A stretch of DNA of 7,729 bases from Gelria sp. (lineage in GTDB: Bacteria > Bacillota > Syntrophomonadia > Syntrophomonadales > Syntrophomonadaceae), in assembly GCA_012839665.1 (NCBI GenBank), contig DUMX01000351.1, forward strand, positions 1-7,729. Reading direction: 5' to 3'. This document shows positions 6,360-7,729 of the stretch, in pieces. The stretch's first letter is position 1, and every line of letters starts with the position of its first letter. Below the pieces are notes generated by a model. It had not been told where the DNA came from, made no database searches, and was given only the letters and a program-made list of their open reading frames with translations. A program made the translations under genes and the position numbers.

Positions 6360-7406
6360 TTACAGCAAATCATGGCGGTTTTTCGCCTCTAAAGCTTCCA
6401 CTATTTGACGGACATCCTGGGAGCGGTCGCGCCGAGATATAAAAATGATGTCATCACTTTCTACTACGAGCAGATTATCTACTCCAAAAAGAACTACCGC
6501 TTTGTCTACTTGTTTCACCAGACAATTTTTACTATCCAGCGCTATAATATCGTTGCCACAGCGGACATTCATATCTTCATCATGTTGGTGCAGTTCCGCC
6601 AGGGCGTTCCAACTACCCAGGTCAGACCAGCCAAAATCAGCAGGTACTACCGCTATACGATTAGACTTTTCAGCTATACCGTAATCCAGACTAATGTTAG
6701 GAAGCTCTTCATAGGAACCTATATATTCATTAAAGCCTAGAATCATTTTTCCATATATATCAGGCAGATATTTACGAAACTCCTCCATCAAGACCGAGGT
6801 TTTTCCTACATATATTCCAGCATTCCACAAATGCTGGCCACCGTTTAAATAAGAATCAGCAGTAGATGAATCTGGTTTTTCGCAAAAAGAATTAACCTGG
6901 TAAACATCAGGTAAATTGGCAACCTCCCATTTAGTTTTCTCAATATATCCGTAACCAGTTTCAGGACGACTGGGGGAAATGCCAATAGTAGCCAGGTGAT
7001 TATGGCGAGCAGCTTGCATAGCCTTTTCTAAACTTTGGTTAAAGGCTTCATTATCAAGCACATGATGGTCAGCAGGAAAAATTCCTAATACTTCGTCCGT
7101 ATTTTTACCCAGATAACGGGCTAGCACCAGGCCTACAGCCGGTGCCGTATTTTTCCCCTCCGGTTCACTTAAAACCTCGATAAGGTCGTTATCGTTTCGC
7201 TGTCTCAATAATTCTTCAATAGCTGGCAATAACTCCTCACTGGTAATAATAACAATACGTTTAGAACCGGCTTCCAGTAAACGGTCAATAGTCTCGTCCA
7301 GCATAGATTTATTACCAACAAACTTACATAATTGTTTGGGGCGTTTTTGCCTGCTTTCTGGCCACAGGCGTAAACCCTTTCCACCAGCTAAAATTACCGA
7401 AATCAT
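6360..7406 (-). CDS. manC: Mannose-1-phosphate guanylyltransferase (short form)
   Basis: A 348-residue nucleotidyltransferase that makes GDP-mannose from GTP and mannose-1-phosphate in the cytoplasm. The signature GGKGLRLWPESRQKRPKQL spans residues 8-26, with Arg13 and Lys24 as expected nucleotide and phosphate contacts. EPEGKNTAPAVGL, FPADHHV, ETGYGYIE, FCEKPD, WNAGIYVG and FGWSDLGSW follow in the family order, all typical of GDP-mannose pyrophosphorylases. It ends after the nucleotidyltransferase and short beta-helix regions. The C-terminal cupin isomerase domain of bifunctional ManC/AlgA enzymes is absent, so mannose-6-phosphate must come from another enzyme or from imported mannose. The ATG at 7404-7406 has AGGAGG 5 bases upstream. 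It is first in the four-gene mannose block and provides the activated sugar for the GT4 enzyme. Confidence 0.96.
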   Translation of the reverse strand: MISVILAGGKGLRLWPESRQKRPKQLCKFVGNKSMLDETIDRLLEAGSKRIVIITSEELLPAIEELLRQRNDNDLIEVLSEPEGKNTAPAVGLVLARYLGKNTDEVLGIFPADHHVLDNEAFNQSLEKAMQAARHNHLATIGISPSRPETGYGYIEKTKWEVANLPDVYQVNSFCEKPDSSTADSYLNGGQHLWNAGIYVGKTSVLMEEFRKYLPDIYGKMILGFNEYIGSYEELPNISLDYGIAEKSNRIAVVPADFGWSDLGSWNALAELHQHDEDMNVRCGNDIIALDSKNCLVKQVDKAVVLFGVDNLLVVESDDIIFISRRDRSQDVRQIVEALEAKNRHDLL

Positions 7407-7411
7407 ATGTA

Positions 7412-7417
7412 CCTCCT
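7412..7417 (-). promoter_or_regulatory. Ribosome binding site of manC
   Basis: A perfect AGGAGG on the minus strand lies 5 bases before ATG 7404-7406 and confirms that start. Confidence 0.8.
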
Positions 7418-7546
7418 AATTTCGATACCAGTTATATTCTATGATGATTGGTTGTTTTTTATATTCCCTTACAGTTTATCCCTAAGAATTGGGATTAATA
7501 CCTTTAAACCAAACCTCTCCTGCTTATTTCCGATTAAGACACCATG

Positions 7547-7590
7547 TTTCCCGGGGTACACACAACCACCCATGAAAATAGCATGGGACT
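7547..7590 (+). repeat. Dispersed intergenic element, copy C
   Basis: The core ACAACCACCCATGAAAATAG (7562-7581) matches copy D at 18 of 20 positions and copy B at 17 of 20. The preceding GGGGTACACAC aligns with CGGGTACAC of copy A. CCCATG (7569-7574) pairs with CATGGG (7582-7587) around the loop AAAATAG. It is about 140 bases upstream of the manC start. Confidence 0.65.
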
Positions 7591-7597
7591 TGTAATT

Positions 7598-7627
7598 GTA
7601 ATAGGAGAAATGCGTAAGCATTTCCAA
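7598..7627 (-). promoter_or_regulatory. Weak candidate promoter for the mannose block with a palindromic spacer
   Basis: On the minus strand TTGGAA (7622-7627, 4 of 6 to consensus) and TATTAC (7598-7603, 4 of 6) are separated by 18 bases. The spacer is largely the hairpin GAAATGC-GTAA-GCATTTC (7607-7624), which could serve as an operator. An alternative candidate is TTAGGG then TATAAA with a 16-base spacer, closer to manC (around 7461-7488). Neither is strong and neither has independent support. Confidence 0.2.
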
Positions 7628-7729
7628 CAATAATTCTTAATTCTTAATTAACCCCGCATTTTGGGTTACCACTGAACTTTGCCATACCTATAACATCTGC
7701 TACCAGCACGCTATTTTCTTATTAATAAT

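Larger units (their letters stand above)
7407..7729. other. Non-coding region upstream of manC
   Basis: This 323-base stretch holds no credible gene. A 62-codon plus-strand frame at 7407-7595 runs through repeat copy C and has no ribosome binding site. The stretch contains copy C (7547-7590), a hairpin with a GTAA loop (7607-7624), and a 6-bp stem TAACCC/GGGTTA (7649-7654 with 7663-7668). AT-rich direct repeats AATTCTT lie near 7632-7646, and there is a small ATCCC/GGGAT inverted repeat (7478-7482 with 7491-7495). The promoter of the mannose block should be here. No gene at the right edge is recognisable. Confidence 0.6.

Noticed and set aside
6405..6740. Two overlapping plus-strand ORFs inside manC
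   Set aside because: They are antisense shadows of conserved ManC coding sequence.
7407..7595. 62-codon plus-strand ORF upstream of manC
   Set aside because: It has no Shine-Dalgarno sequence, runs through repeat copy C, and the translation has no recognisable features.

Overview
The window looks like a piece of a low- to mid-GC Gram-positive chromosome, most likely a spore-forming clostridium of the Desulfotomaculum/Peptococcaceae kind. This is an inference from the strong AGGAGG-type ribosome binding sites, a TTG start, a soluble multi-PAS kinase with a sporulation-kinase-like H-box, and REP-like intergenic palindromes. No rRNA, tRNA, CRISPR array or transposase gene was seen.

Layout. Positions 1-342 are a non-coding leader with a possible sigma-A-type promoter, a REP-like hairpin and two copies (A, D) of a dispersed palindromic element. 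Positions 343-2538 (+) encode a cytoplasmic histidine kinase with four PAS domains. The rest is a four-gene minus-strand block, read right to left: manC (7406-6360, mannose-1-phosphate guanylyltransferase), a phosphomannomutase (6186-4825), a GT4 glycosyltransferase (4713-3538) and an (alpha/alpha)6-barrel-like protein (3551-2535). The last two overlap by 14 bp. The kinase and the last gene of the block meet tail to tail with overlapping stop codons (2535-2538).

How the genes work together. The phosphomannomutase and ManC would convert mannose-6-phosphate to mannose-1-phosphate and then to GDP-mannose. The GT4 enzyme is the natural consumer. The six-hairpin-like partner probably trims, epimerises or otherwise processes the product. 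The product is not identifiable from sequence. All four proteins look cytoplasmic. The kinase has no response regulator beside it and may be a phosphorelay input kinase.

Most unusual signal. A family of imperfect palindromes with the core GCAACCACyNATGAAAATAG occurs in the intergenic regions before the kinase (D, plus a diverged inverted copy A), before the phosphomannomutase (B) and before manC (C). D, B and C all have the same orientation relative to the downstream gene. They could be non-coding mobile or REP-like elements, or a shared cis-regulatory RNA or operator. I could not match the core to a known riboswitch family.
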